A DNA stretch of 64,000 nucleotides, taken from contig VFFE01007216.1 in assembly GCA_008921705.1 (NCBI GenBank), positions 570,382-634,381 on the forward strand, in the 5' to 3' direction. Under the pieces are notes generated by a model. It did not search any database. It saw only the letters and a program-made list of their open reading frames with translations, and had not been told where the DNA came from. Below, piece by piece: positions 48,472 to 60,363 of the stretch; within the stretch, counting starts at the first letter, position 1; each line of letters starts with the position of its first letter. The DNA comes from Burhinus oedicnemus (lineage: Eukaryota; Chordata; Aves; Charadriiformes; Burhinidae). The translations under genes and the position numbers were made by a program.

Positions 48472-48656
48472 CAGCTTTTGTGGCTTCTGTATAATTACCC
48501 TCTGTAGCAGTGAGCTTTCCTGTGGTTTTAACAACAAGATACAACTCTGAAGGAAGTCATAGTACGCAAATCTTCCATTTTTCTTTAAATCATATTTTGT
48601 TGTTATTTGCTTAATTTCCTCTTCACTTAAATCCAAATTGAACTTCTCTGCTATAT
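48472..48656 (-). CDS. EFCAB6: EFCAB6 coding exon (EF-hand 4)
   Basis: A 185-bp exon with acceptor tttgcctttcag. It completes an Asp codon split with the upstream exon and ends in phase 0 at CTG|GTAGGT. It encodes IAEKFNLDLSEEEIKQITTK, then YDLKKNGRFAYYDFLQSC, then ILLLKPQESSLLQRVIIQKP and QKL. The loop DLKKNGRFAYYD has D1, N5, G6, F8 and D12. An alternative donor 4 bp downstream (CTGGTAG|GTACAA) would break the frame, so the first GT is chosen. The solo LTR starts 15 bp beyond this donor. Confidence 0.92.
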
Positions 48657-49504
48657 CTGAAAGGCAAAGAAAGACTATTCATTTTGTCGTTCTTCAAAAT
48701 AGCCAATCATTGTCCTGCGTTCACAAGTTTTTGCAGGGATATGTTGACAGGTCATCAGTTGCAGTGACTGCTGCATAAGTGTGTTACGCAGATGTTGCTA
48801 TATGCAGGTATATGCATATGCCTGTACTTATGAGGTGGCAGTTCACATTTTACAGGGTTTCAGGGGACTGATAACATGCCATTTTGATTTTAAATGCACA
48901 AGAAGTACTCCTTGACATTAACTGAGATAAAAGATCGGATAAGCTAACAGGTTCTTATAGCCAGGAATTTACATTTGATTATACAGGTGCACACTGTCTT
49001 ATCACATATGCAAATGTCCTAATAAAGGCACAGAAAATCCTCTCTCTCGAAGAGAACACAACAGAAGAGCAGCATAGCTCAGCTCTTGTAAGAGTAAAAT
49101 CCAGGGACCTTTCAGATCAGCAGGCATTCAGCCATCAAGACCAGTGCAACCAGAAGCACACACAAGGAAAAGACTGGTGAATCTGTTTACTCAAATAGCC
49201 CCAGGCACAGGTAAGGGTAGTATATTGGGAAGATGATGAGATAACTTGTGTACATACCATAAGTACCCACAAACAAAGCCACACATTCTGTTTCCAAGGA
49301 GCAGCTAATTCTGAACAGGGACGTGAACGTATTGCACCCAAGACTACTGTAAGCTATTCTGCTCTGCAGCAGCAGGGTGGTACCTGGAGCAATCATGCAG
49401 TGGATACCTCTTACTAGAGGCCAGATGTTCCTATGGCTGGGACACCAGAAAGAAAACAGAACATGTCTGAGAATGAATAAAGCACTCTGCAGATGGTAAC
49501 AAAC
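48657..49504 (-). other. EFCAB6: EFCAB6 intron
   Basis: Phase 1 intron of 848 bp. The donor is CTAG|GTTTGT, slightly weak, and the acceptor is tttgcctttcag. Nothing else is recognised. Confidence 0.85.
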
Positions 49505-49658
49505 CTAGGAAGTCTGACACTGGGATTTCTCCTAGCTTGCTGACATCCTTCTCTTTGCACATTTTCAGTATGCATCTCCAGGAATGTTGGATGTTCTTTC
49601 TTATCTTATTTTCTATTTTTTCACAGTTAAGGATAGATGCAGAACAAGTTGCTGTTGT
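49505..49658 (-). CDS. EFCAB6: EFCAB6 coding exon (EF-hand 3)
   Basis: A 154-bp exon that starts in phase 0 after gtggtcctcag and ends in a split Asp codon. It encodes TTATCSASILNCEKIENKIR, then KNIQHSWRCILKMCKEKD, then VSKLGEIPVSDFL. The loop DVSKLGEIPVSD has D1, S3, G6, I8 and D12. Later in-frame acceptor candidates exist inside it but have no pyrimidine tract. Joining this acceptor to the upstream exon keeps phase 0, and the exit phase matches the next exon exactly. Confidence 0.88.
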
Positions 49659-51495
49659 CTGAGGACCACTGGATGCTGGTATCTAAAAGCAAGAGATAAT
49701 GGTAATTATTTTCTATTGAGTTTTACTGGCTGCGTAGACAAACCACCAGGCTACAAATCCAGTTTCTGGTCTTCCAGACTTGAAGTTAATGTACCATTTG
49801 AGCCACTTCTGATTTGAATTGTATCTGAAAAACTGTAGGTAAGAATGTGAGAACACTCTTAGTGTCAAAATGATGCTATTCATTTAATGGGCCTTGACTG
49901 GTTTTTTATTTATTTGGCTTAATTTGTAAATCATTTATAGTTTCTCCAAATTCAAAAAAAGCTATATAGTGCCATCTTAGAACAAATAAACCAACCAGTG
50001 GAAAACCACTCAATTATGAAATAACATTGCTTTGATTTGTTACTGGCAGAACTCCTAGTCCTATGCAGAGCCACAGAAGAATAACGTGAGAGGATCCCGG
50101 TGCTCAGTGTCTTTTTGATTGCTGCCTCAGCAGTGCTGTGGTTGAGCTGGAAGCAAACCCCCAGCCTACCAGTGTATGATACGTGCACAAGTGATATTTG
50201 TGCTTCTAGATCCGATGTATAATCTCATATTTAGTGAGACTTCCCAGTTCTCTCCTGAGGGTCTCACTGGTGCAGACTTGCATACGTTTCCATGCAATGA
50301 ATGCTGCAGGAACATTCAACCGGATTGGTGTTCAGGCTGGTTGAGGTCTTTCCAACAGCCGTGAGTTTGGGGAGACTTAAGTTCCCTTCCTATTGTCTTA
50401 CACTGCCCAATCTAGCATTCACAGACAGCAACAAGGAATTTTCCCTTGCTTTCTCTGGGAACTGGATCAAAGTACGAAGGATGCATGTAGCTAATTGTCT
50501 GGGCTTTTCAAGAAAGAACCTATAGTTAATGCGATAATTGAGCTAGCAATGGGCCAATGTTTAGATTTACCAGCCTGACAAGTTGTTTGCATCTTTAATT
50601 TGCTCAATCTGTTATTTCTTTTTCAGTAGCTAAACATCTCCATGTCGAAGTAGTCAGAAAATCCAAGCATGTTCCAGGCGCTGAATAATTCTAAACATTT
50701 TATTTTTCTGTTGTAGGTTTGGTTGTAGCCAAAGAACGTGGAATAGGTAGGTGCAGGTCCAAAAAGGGGATATTTCATTTTTCTGCCTGTAATAATTTCC
50801 CCACCTTTCTGTGAATTCTAGCACTAGGGTAAGAGGCCAGCATGGCAGTGGAGAGGACCAAAGTGCATTATTGACATGAAGTGTATGTATGGATGCAAAA
50901 ATGAAGCAAAACTACTACATTCCTAATCCACTTCTCTTACCTCTCTGAGATCACTGGCCTTCATGGCAAGTCTATCAGATAGATTACCAGGAATTAACAG
51001 CTGTAATCTGGTGTCTACCAGAAAGCAGACAAGACCACCAGAATATTTTTGGACAGGCCAGCAAACACCAATTAGAAAATCACAACCGCCAATCCTGCCT
51101 ACCTTTGTCAGATGGCCACAGATAAGCCATCTATTTTTGTCATGCTGCTTTTGCAGCTGTTAGGCCTTTGTAATTTGGGATGTTTAGTTTGTTCTTAGAA
51201 ATATGTTTGTACTTGAACACAGAAATTTTATTTACCATACACCTCTGACAGATATGTGTAAGGTAACAGCAGGGAATGCTATTGGTATAAATTGGTATCT
51301 GTTCTTTGACTTCAGTGGAGTTACTATCTGGCCCAATTTTTGTCATTGTGACACAGTTTTGCAAATTACCTCAGGTGGTTGTGCCTGATTTAATGGGCAA
51401 TCAATACAAATACCTTCACTGAGTTCCACGGGTACTATTTTCAGCCTATGCACAGAAATGAAAACCTAGAATATTCATAAAAGAACCACACTTAC
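49659..51495 (-). other. EFCAB6: EFCAB6 intron
   Basis: Phase 0 intron of 1,837 bp from AGC|GTAAGT to gtcctcag. It contains a second fragment of the palindromic ancient repeat (51282-51345). No gene is seen inside. Confidence 0.85.
51282..51345. repeat. Fragment of ancient palindromic repeat
   Basis: TTGGTATAAATTGGTATCTG, then TTCTTTGACTTCAGTGGAG, then TTACTATCTGGCCC. This resembles the core (gacttcaatggag) and terminal (atctggccc) words of the repeat type seen at 4943-5030. It is recognised by eye. Confidence 0.45.
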
Positions 51496-51729
51496 GCTCT
51501 TTTGCCCTACCAGAGAAGATGATGTCTTGGGACGTTCAGGTTGAGAAGACACGCACACGCGTGGGTTCTGCATGGCATGGGCAGCTGGCTTGGTAGGAGT
51601 TGCAGAACTAGTTGCACTGGGAGTGATTGATGGCATCATTACAAGTTCTGAGCTGAACTTCTTCAAAAAGTCCTCATACTTCAATTGTCCACCAGCGCTG
51701 AAATCCACTGTGTTCCAAAGATTTTCAAA
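51496..51729 (-). CDS. EFCAB6: EFCAB6 coding exon (EF-hand 2 plus Ser/Thr/Pro linker)
   Basis: A 234-bp exon, phase 0 at both ends, with acceptor cttcttcattag and donor AGC|GTAAGT. It begins FENLWNTVDFSAGGQLKYED, then FLKKFSSEL. The loop DFSAGGQLKYED has D1, S3, G6, L8 and D12. The second half (MMPSITPSATSSATPTKPAA ... PERPKTSSSLVGQKS) is low-complexity and rich in Ser, Thr and Pro, probably a disordered linker between EF-hand pairs. The first residues directly continue the LTEEQ of the previous exon. Confidence 0.93.
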
Positions 51730-54700
51730 CTAATGAAGAAGAAGAAGATGTAAAAGTTAGTTTTACAAAAACAGAATCCCCTTATGTACTAAGGATATGA
51801 CAAAACATATCAAAAGGAAAGGGAGAGGGTGCCTTGGAATAGAAGGAATCCTAGGGCCTGTCTTATTAAAAAAAAAAAATCACGGCTTCTCTGCAGAAGC
51901 CTGCAGAAGGCTGGGAAAACAATGAAAAAATTATTTCTGCAGGATATTTTTTAATTGAATTGGGCCCTTCGTGTGCTGTTTAAACTACTAAACCCTATGA
52001 TTAGGCACAGTGATTGAGCTGCAGTACAGAAGAATAACGCTTTAACATAAGATGTAAATCAAATACATGGTGCACCTGTATCCTGACTAAGTACCACTGA
52101 GGCAAATTTCTCATGCTATCAGGTGCACCTAAGTTACACCACCATCTCAGGAGCCATTAAGGTTCCTCACTTATTGTATTTGCATAAACAAATTATTTCA
52201 CCCCGAGGGCAAAAATGAATGAGCACGAAAGAACATAGCAGGAAATCTTTACAGCCTTTAGAATCACATACAATTACAACGTATGGCCAGGAGCCCTACC
52301 TCTACCATACAGCCAGCCTACAGAAGACCTGGGTGCAGCTGCTGATACCCTTGCTTCTGCTCCCTGTGGAGGTCCATGGGGCTGCTTGGCCCGACACAGG
52401 GCAGGTAGCCCACCCTCTGGGCTACATACGGAATCACAAGGATGAGGCTGGGCTGATTTCCTGCTGAACAGCACTTTATTCAGTAAGCTGCTGCGCTGAA
52501 TTAAATGGGTCTACTCATGATATAAGCTACTAATCAAAGCAAGGATTATCACAGCCTGCCCTTAAATGAGCTGTACTCATTTTGCAAGTGTTTCAAGAGT
52601 CATCAGTATGCCTTTTTAGGGTCTTCATTATTGATTTTTAATATATAAATCTAATTGGGAACCTCAGATTGCTTTTGATTTGATCTTTTTCGGCAGAGAC
52701 TTAAACCCTAAAGGAAACTAGTCACCTCTTTGATGCATGTGCCAAGTTGCAGTCAAACTTCAAAGGGCAAAGGATACATTTTGAATTTCCTTTCAACTTT
52801 CCCCCATTGGCCTGGCTGCTACCACATTATGAATTATAAACAATTCTATTTTGCGCTTGTGATTATACTTCACACTTCATACGATGATCTCAAAGTGTAT
52901 TACAAACTTCAATTAAATAGAACAATACTCTGATGAGCTGGGTTAGCTATAGTTAGAATCTATTTCGACACCCAAAGAAGTTTAGCCATTTGGGGGATTG
53001 CAGATAGTTCAAGCAAGTCAAAGGAGTTCAAGCAGAGAAGAGAAAAGTGTCTGTGATAAAAAGGGGGAAAGTCAGTTGGCAAGGTATTAATCAACATCTT
53101 GCTTGCAGCATGTTTACCATCCTTAGCCTTTTATGGAAAAGGTCATAGTGTCAGAAATTCAGAAGACCGAGAAGCCAAACTTCAGGAAGAAATTCTTCAT
53201 CCACTACTTGATACAGACTCCAGCTGAGCCTTGCTAATAGCAAACAGTAAGTGGCCATCATCCAGAAAAGGATAAAAGAAGACATTTTCTGTGAAGTCAT
53301 CCAGACTATGACTATTAGTAAAACTTCTGTAACAACTCTGAGCAGCGACAACTGCCAGAACGGCAGGGGTTTGGATTAGCAGTGGCAAACCCTGTACCCA
53401 GATTGGAAGGCTCTCCTGGGGCATCTTCATATAGATATACGTAGGCATATCTTTGAGAGGCCTGTCAAAATCAAAATATCTCTGGAGATACCGGGTTTGA
53501 GTCTCACTCACACAGAGGCTGCTGCTTATATAAATGAGGCTCCTCAGGCCTGCTTCTCGTTGCTATTATGGATGACAGTTTCTATCAAGATTTTTTTTTC
53601 TTCACTTGTCTGAGGTTCTTTTAAGTATAAAATAGCTCCTGTGTCCCTTTGCTTCTTCTTGAGTGTAAAGTAGACAGGATCCAGTCTGGAGAGCTTTTCA
53701 GCTGGAGATGCCTGCCTTACCGCTTCCAAAAAAGAAAGAAACCAAGGGATTTTTCGCAGCTCAGGAAGGTGTTCGTTCTTCTGCCTCAGCCAGGGCTCAC
53801 CCTGGCACTTCCACTCAGCGGTTCACAGGGGTGAGGAAAGAGTATCACCACATTTTCTCTTTCACATTCACTGTCACCTCGTGTTGAGGCTCCAGGTTCA
53901 GATCTTGTACTTACACTTGGTACCTCACCAGAATTGTGGCTACTAGGAATAGAGCACACAGGCCATTTTTGTTTTCTCTGCCATTTTCAAGGGGGAAGTG
54001 GAAAATATTTTTATTTCTTTCGGTGCTTTTATGTGCAACTTTACGCATATGCAGCACCGACTGATAACATGACAGGCTGTGCAATCTCTTTGCTGTAATT
54101 ACAAGCAGGCCCTGCTCTTGCCTGCAATTTATAGTCAAAAATGCTGGGCCAAGAACTCAGAGGGTATATGTGCAATGAGCAAAGTACAGGAATAATTTAC
54201 TGTAGTGCAGACGTGTGTACGAGCTTGGAGGCTCTCCGTCTTGTTGTTCAGTTTGCTACCAGATGACATTGATGCAATCGTGAGCATGAAGGTTAGAGTG
54301 CTGTTAAGTAAAACCTGAAATCTTTTAGTCGAGGTTCTCTCTGTTTTATTATTCACCTAGTCTTTGGTCTAGGAAAAATCGCATTGAACCAGAGTTAGCA
54401 AAGATAAGAAAATGGCTCTTACAGTTCGAGTTCAGCAGAAGCAGAATATTATGAGTGGCCTCTCAGGTTCCCCTGAGATTAGCACTGGGCTAAACAGGTG
54501 GTTTGTACTGCCAGATTCACGCCGTGTCTTCAGCCACTCAAGCTAAATTCAAGGTTACATAAACTTTGCTGATGCTAATCTGGGGGAACCTTTAACCCAG
54601 AAAAGCAGCTGAGAGGTGGCCGGGAAATGTCAAATGCTTGCCCCTTTCTTTGTCCAAAAAGGGCAGGACAAAATAGCTACTGAGAAAAAGGAATTTGCAT

Positions 54701-55134
54701 TAGCTCCCCATGGAAATACTTTTTATTCCATGATGAGAAGGCTTTCCCCCCCATCAACTGGAAGTGGATTAACTTAAAACTGAAAAAAGAAACTTTTAAA
54801 ATAGCAAATATACAGATAAAGAGCTAGTGAAAGAGAACTACTGTGCTTTAAATTCACACCTTCGTTATTAGCAATAGCATCTCCGTGACTTTGCTTTAGA
54901 AAGCCTGTGATTATTATAGTTCATAACCATACTCAGAGATAAGGAAAAAAATGATCTCCCGCAAATGTAGCAACAAATGTTCATGGAATGATAGTCTTAA
55001 AACATTTTCATTTCATCCAAATTTTTAAACTACTTGCCTATGCACAACAGTATGCAAACACATGTCTCTAACCATAGCTAATTTACCCAGTTGTACACTT
55101 AAATTAACAAGACAAAATAATATGGTTTTCTTAC
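51730..55134 (-). other. EFCAB6: EFCAB6 intron with unidentified open frames
   Basis: Phase 0 intron of 3,405 bp (CAA|GTAAGA to ttcattag). It contains two adjoining minus-strand open frames at 53544-53840 and 53197-53520 that look more protein-like than their surroundings. EF-hand continuity across this intron (LTEEQ|FENLW) argues against an extra constitutive exon. Confidence 0.8.
53197..53840 (-). other. Unidentified protein-like open frames, possible pseudogene
   Basis: On the minus strand one frame is open for about 95 codons down to TGA at 53544-53546, with segments such as EPWLRQKNEHLPELRKIPWF and LDPVYFTLKKKQRDTGAILY. About 10-30 bp later a second frame is open for about 120 codons, with RYLQRYFDFDRPLKDMPTYI and ESLPIWVQGLPLLIQTPAVL, ending TGA at 53197-53199. 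I do not recognise either. The two could be a frameshifted retrocopy, an old mobile-element fragment or chance. No poly-A tail or splice structure settles it. Confidence 0.25.
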
Positions 55135-55344
55135 TTGTTCTTCAGTCAGCTGCTGATGTTGGTTACATATATCCCAGAACTCCTTTTTTGATACTGTATT
55201 ATCTTTTGAAGAGGCAATATCTTTAAACTCTTGTGCAATTGTTTTAAAGCCAGCAGTCACTACCTCTTGTATCTGTGAGAGGATGCCTCTCTCTGACAGC
55301 TCCCAAGAAGATTTAGGCGGAATGACTTTTTGCCCTTCCTCAGT
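55135..55344 (-). CDS. EFCAB6: EFCAB6 coding exon (EF-hand 1 of this window)
   Basis: A 210-bp exon, phase 0 at both ends, with acceptor gttttttgtctag and donor CAA|GTAAGA. It encodes 70 residues: TEEGQKVIPPKSSWELSERG, then ILSQIQEVVTAGFKTIAQEF, then KDIASSKDNTVSKKEFWDIC and NQHQQLTEEQ. The EF-hand-like loop ASSKDNTVSKKE keeps the hydrophobic residue at position 8 and Glu at 12 but lacks Asp at position 1, so it is probably a non-binding partner of EF-hand 2. A Lys/Pro-rich start suggests a linker before the pair. Confidence 0.93.
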
Positions 55345-58300
55345 CTAGACAAAAAACATACACAGAGAATCAATAATGGATCCACTGAATAAATTATGGC
55401 ACTATGGCATCGTGGTATGGCATTCTGCCAGTCAAAGAGGGAAATGTCCGTGGAGAAGGCGGCCTTCGAGATCCCGCAGGCAGTAAAACCTGCTTCCAGG
55501 AATTCTGGCTTGCACCACAAAAGAGAAAAGGGGCTATGCAAGTAGTTAAGGGAAAAAATAGACTCTCTATAAACGTGATCCAACTGGTGACAGGCCAACA
55601 AAAGCACAGGATTCCAAGACTGACCTAGACTTTTACAAAGGTCTAAAAAATTGGGTGATCTTACAAAGAGGGTTATTCTGTTAATGCAGAAAAAGGGGAA
55701 GTGAGCACTAACTAGCCCAAATATCCCAAACGTATTCTTCTCATCTGAATAGTCTTTAGCAAGCAGTGGAAATCTCTTTGATTGAAAAGGCACTTCAGTC
55801 CTGAGATGAAAGAGAGGGCAATTATTTCCCTTTCCTTTCTAAGTTCCAGGTATATTTACAGCGGTACTTTTTAATCTGGTCATCCACAGTAGGGATGCTG
55901 CAGCTAAACGATGCAGTGGAAGTCTGCAAAGGTACAGAATATGTGAGAGAAAAGGAGAGAAGAGGTTGCATACAAGTGTGTTAATGCTAGCACAAGATGT
56001 GCACAACCACTTTTTTTTTAGTGCGTTGCTTTCAAATCTAACACCAGTGTACGGCTTCTAAAATCTACCACTGGAGTTTATTGCTAACTAAGCCCCCATT
56101 ATGTGTCACTTGGCAGGGTGGAAATCCACACTTTGAGTAAATACAGTAGAAGGTCATATGACACGCAGAAATAAAAAGGACAAAATACAGTTGGTTGGAA
56201 TAAACTGCAAAGTAAAGCACTGCTAGGCTTTGATATGGGCATACCTGAGAATACTGAAAGTCTCACTGTGCATGCAAAACGCTACATTTCATAAAATTAA
56301 ATATCAATGAAGTCTATTCAACATTTACATTCAACCTCCAGAAGTAGCAGCAAACTTCAATTTTTAAAATTAAACCAAGTTTTACTCACAAAATTAGTCT
56401 CAAGAATGGCACAATGTGGAATAATAACAATAAAACCCCACAGTATAAGAACTTTGCAGAAGAAACTACTTATTTTCAGGAACTGAAGCCGACATTCCAC
56501 CCACTGCACTGTCTAAACTAAATATGTAAAATATCTTGAAAGCAAAGTTTTCACAAACACAGGTGGCAGCCAGTTTTACTATAGCTGTGGTAAGAGGTCC
56601 TGATAAAACAAAACAATATCTGGTTTTGGTTCAAAGACATTTCTTTACAGCATGCTAAATATTACTATTATATTTTATACTCCCATGTTTAAGCATATAA
56701 GCTTTGCCACCTTCTTGCTCCTTGCAATATGAAATACTAAAAAAGAAACAGATGGCTTTTGGTCCTGCGCTCCTGTTTCCTTGTCACGTCTCACATGATC
56801 ATTATAACTGGATGGAAAAGAAAATATGTTTCTTACAGACCTGCAAGAAACCTGCTTTCTAATCAGAAAAGACTCCACTATCTTCAGATGCAAATAACAC
56901 TTTTCAATATTAACCATGCTTTACATAAAACATACGTGTGGGACAGACATTATGGCTGCATTATTATTAAGAGAAAAAATATGAGAAGTGGAATCGTGCA
57001 TGCAGACGGGGAAGCTGGTCCGTGCTGTAGTTAGGAAATGACGACTGCCGGACACGGTCCAGCGCAGGGTGCACCTTCTGCCTGCCTGCCATTACTGCAA
57101 CTAAAAAACACTGCACTGCTGCCTTTAATTGTTGTAATGAAGCTGAAGATTTAGGGAGAGTGTTACTGCATTGCAACCTTTTAAAGAAACGTATTTTGTA
57201 AGTGCAAACTTTCCTAATATATTTAATTTCAAGAGCTTTTTGTTTATGTCACAAGACCTGAAGAACTTTGATCTTAAAATGGTTAGAGAGCCAATAAATA
57301 AATAAAAAAATCACTAGTTCTTCTTGTAAACCATAGCCTGAAACTAGAAAACCTTTTATATTCAGTTATAGCATTATATTCGCCTACCACATTCAGTGTA
57401 TATCTATGTCTCTATCATCTGCAGCCAAAATAATCACCTTTAGCTGAAATAATGGAGCTGGAGCCTAAAATCTCAGGCTCTGGCTTGGGTGTCTGGATAT
57501 TTAAGTGCCATTTCTCCATTTGAAACTAACCCTATACACAGTGCAGGTACGTTTCTTATCTTTGCTGTGTCTCACTTCAACCTTGAAAGGGAACAACAGG
57601 AATGAAGCTGCCTAAGAGCTGTGCAGCCTATGTCCTAGCAGCGCTTACAGATCATTTATAGAAGAGTTTTTGTTGGATGAAAAAGAGGTTACTTCTCTTT
57701 TAGCTGATTTCCTGATATTCGCTGCCATGTGTTCTGCTCATCCCTTCAAGCTCTGTGTGTATATCACTTAGGAATTTGGGGGCCAGGTCTCTGCAGCCCA
57801 CTCTGTGGCTGCTCAGACTACTGCATGGTCTCTGAGCAGGACCTGCCCCACACCATGGCCAAATGCCCACTGCCACCATAGACTCTGAAGTCCAGATTAC
57901 CTGACTGTCCTGCTCAGCTCTTCACAGGCTTTCTCACCCTTCCTAACAGAATTTGGAGTACCTTGGGGGGACCATGTAAATCCACTTTCACCTCCTGCTT
58001 TCACCAGGAGAGGGAGGGCATTATTATGAGGCTTTTCTTATGGGCTACCCTATGTAGCTCACTAGCTGTTCAAAGCAGGGCTGTATTTTTCTTCTTTAGA
58101 AAGTTCCCTGCACAGCCTCATGTCCTTTTCTATAAATGGCATAACTATGCTGATTAGTAATAAAAGAAGGCTCCGCCACCCACACCTGCTCGGTGAAGCT
58201 CCGTTCTTGCAGCTCCTTCCTATTTCTGGAAGATTTTTCTATTAGGAGGAATTCTTAATTAGAAAGTAAATCGGTACATCAAGATAAATTACAATTTCTC

Positions 58301-60331
58301 TGGTCCCCTTCCCTGCCCTGTCACAAGTCTGACCTCTCTCCCTTTCTGGGGAGGCTCAGAAAGCAAAGGTCTTGGGAAACTGCTTACACAAGAATGCCCT
58401 TGTATCTCCCCCTGAAAAAGGATGCATTTTCCTCTTTGTACGTGAGAATGACCTTTGCCAGAAGTAATCATCCTTTTGACAGTTTACACAGTTTTAGAGG
58501 CTTCTGGGCTTAGACCATGGGCCCCCCTTTACCCTAACAACACGTATCTTCAAGTTGTTTTCCATAAATACTCTTCCCTAAAGATGTGTGGAAGCAGCAG
58601 AGTTAGTTGCCCGAGCGTGGATTGGGGTGGAAATGCATTTTCTTCTCATGTTCAGATAACCAGTAATTCACCTGTGTGAATTTCTAGCTCTCAGTCTCAG
58701 CACTATAGAGATGCTTGTATTTTATTCCTGGTTTACAAGTAGAGCTGTATCCTCATCTGGCAGTGATCAGTCTGGCTTCATTAACCTGAGTGCTGATTTA
58801 CGCCTGCTGAGGATTTGATAGTTAGTGTGCAACAGGAGCTTGCAATAATAAACTCAATTATAAATAAAAGATGAAAACTCCATTGAGGGTCATTCTCTAA
58901 TGTACCATTTTCCTTTTGACCAACTGTTTGCAAGAGACAGATTCAAGTTTTGAGGTCACATTTGCGGGATAAAATACTCTTGGTAGTGTTTAGAATATGC
59001 AATGGCATACAATGGTTTGACACAATGATTTGACACAATGAGTCAAAGGTGGCCCATGTGCCAAGCTCTGCCTTGTCTAGAAAAAAGCCACATTCATCTA
59101 AATGTAATTAAAATAACTATTATATTAAATAAATATGAAATATGAAGCCTATGAAGCCACAGCGAGGCTTCCCTGCTTCTGTCTCCCCAGCACTGCCTAG
59201 CCCATCAGCAGTATGTCTGGTGGGCTAATACTATATTCCCTACTTTCCATAATCCCTACTTTCTCCTTTTCCTTCTCTCTTACTAAATATAGAGTGAAAG
59301 AAAGGCTTCTTTAACAAGGAACAATTTGCCATTTTAAAATTCCATTAGACCCTTTTCTTCTTTGCTCAGAAGAGAGAAGGAAAAGGAGTTACATCTTTGC
59401 CAGGCATTGTCAATGGGAAAGATCCCAAAACAGCTATCCCAGCACAACGAGGGACAGCACACTGTAGTAATGGGGAGGGCACTGCACAGGAGAGCAGGGG
59501 CAAGGAAGGGGAATTTTCAAACCAGTTTCACCATGGATAAAGAGAAACATGGAGTTAGATCATGGCATAAGGAAAGCTTTAACATTTCTCAGCCTGAAGC
59601 AAATGTAATACTGGAAAATAGATGCAAACATGCGAGTATCCCATCATGGGTATCTCCCTGGACCACAACTGTTCTACATGAACAGACATGGACGGACAAA
59701 GTTTGTGGTGCTGCTGGCTGAAGGTAGGGACATAGTCAGCAGGCCTGCTAATCTCTGCTGCTGGTGCAACAGGTCATGACTGATGACGGTCAGTTGTCTG
59801 ACCAAATCAGTGGCCCAGAACAGGAGGCCCCAGAGGTTCAACAGATGAGGATGGTGAGAAATGAATAAACCTGTAAAACTCCCACCCCCAGGACAGGGAA
59901 AAGCGCTACCACTGTAGAGTAGTTCCTTACATATTCCTGGCGCAATTTCACAGGTAGGTCATGGCAGTAAAATGAACTTCAGCTCGCCACGCCTGGATGC
60001 AGTGCACAAGGGATGGGTTAGTAACGCTGCTGAATTTAGGAAGCAAGGTGGTGAAACACTGAGGATGTCACCTCTCTGTTGCATAGGTTTTTTGAGCTCT
60101 GAAACTATACAGTTACAATAGGTACACTGTAGCCCTGCACTCAGTGCATGTCATCGCTTGCGGGTAAATCAGTGTTTGGGGAGTCATAGCGCAGCCACCC
60201 TCTGTTCATGGAGCGGTAAGCCGTTTCAGAGTTGTCCCCTCTGTTGATTTAGGAGTAGTTTCCAAGATGACAAGGAAGCTGTTTTGTTTGCATTTTGCAG
60301 GAAGGGGTTGTAGCAGCCACTGCTGAGAGCA

Positions 60332-60363
60332 ATGTGATGTGATGTGATGTGATGTGATGTGAG
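60332..60363. repeat. (ATGTG)n pentanucleotide microsatellite
   Basis: About six head-to-tail ATGTG units (ATGTGATGTGATGTGATGTG and on). On the minus strand the repeat reads CACAT and encodes the repetitive His/Ser/Thr seen in spurious frames. Confidence 0.95.

Noticed and set aside
55260..55793. 177-codon minus-strand open frame overlapping the EFCAB6 exon
   Set aside because: It reads the exon in another frame, and the true exon frame is set by EF-hand continuity and splice phases.
59016..59041. 13-bp tandem TTTGACACAATGA duplication
   Set aside because: Real but only two short copies with no context, so not worth its own finding.
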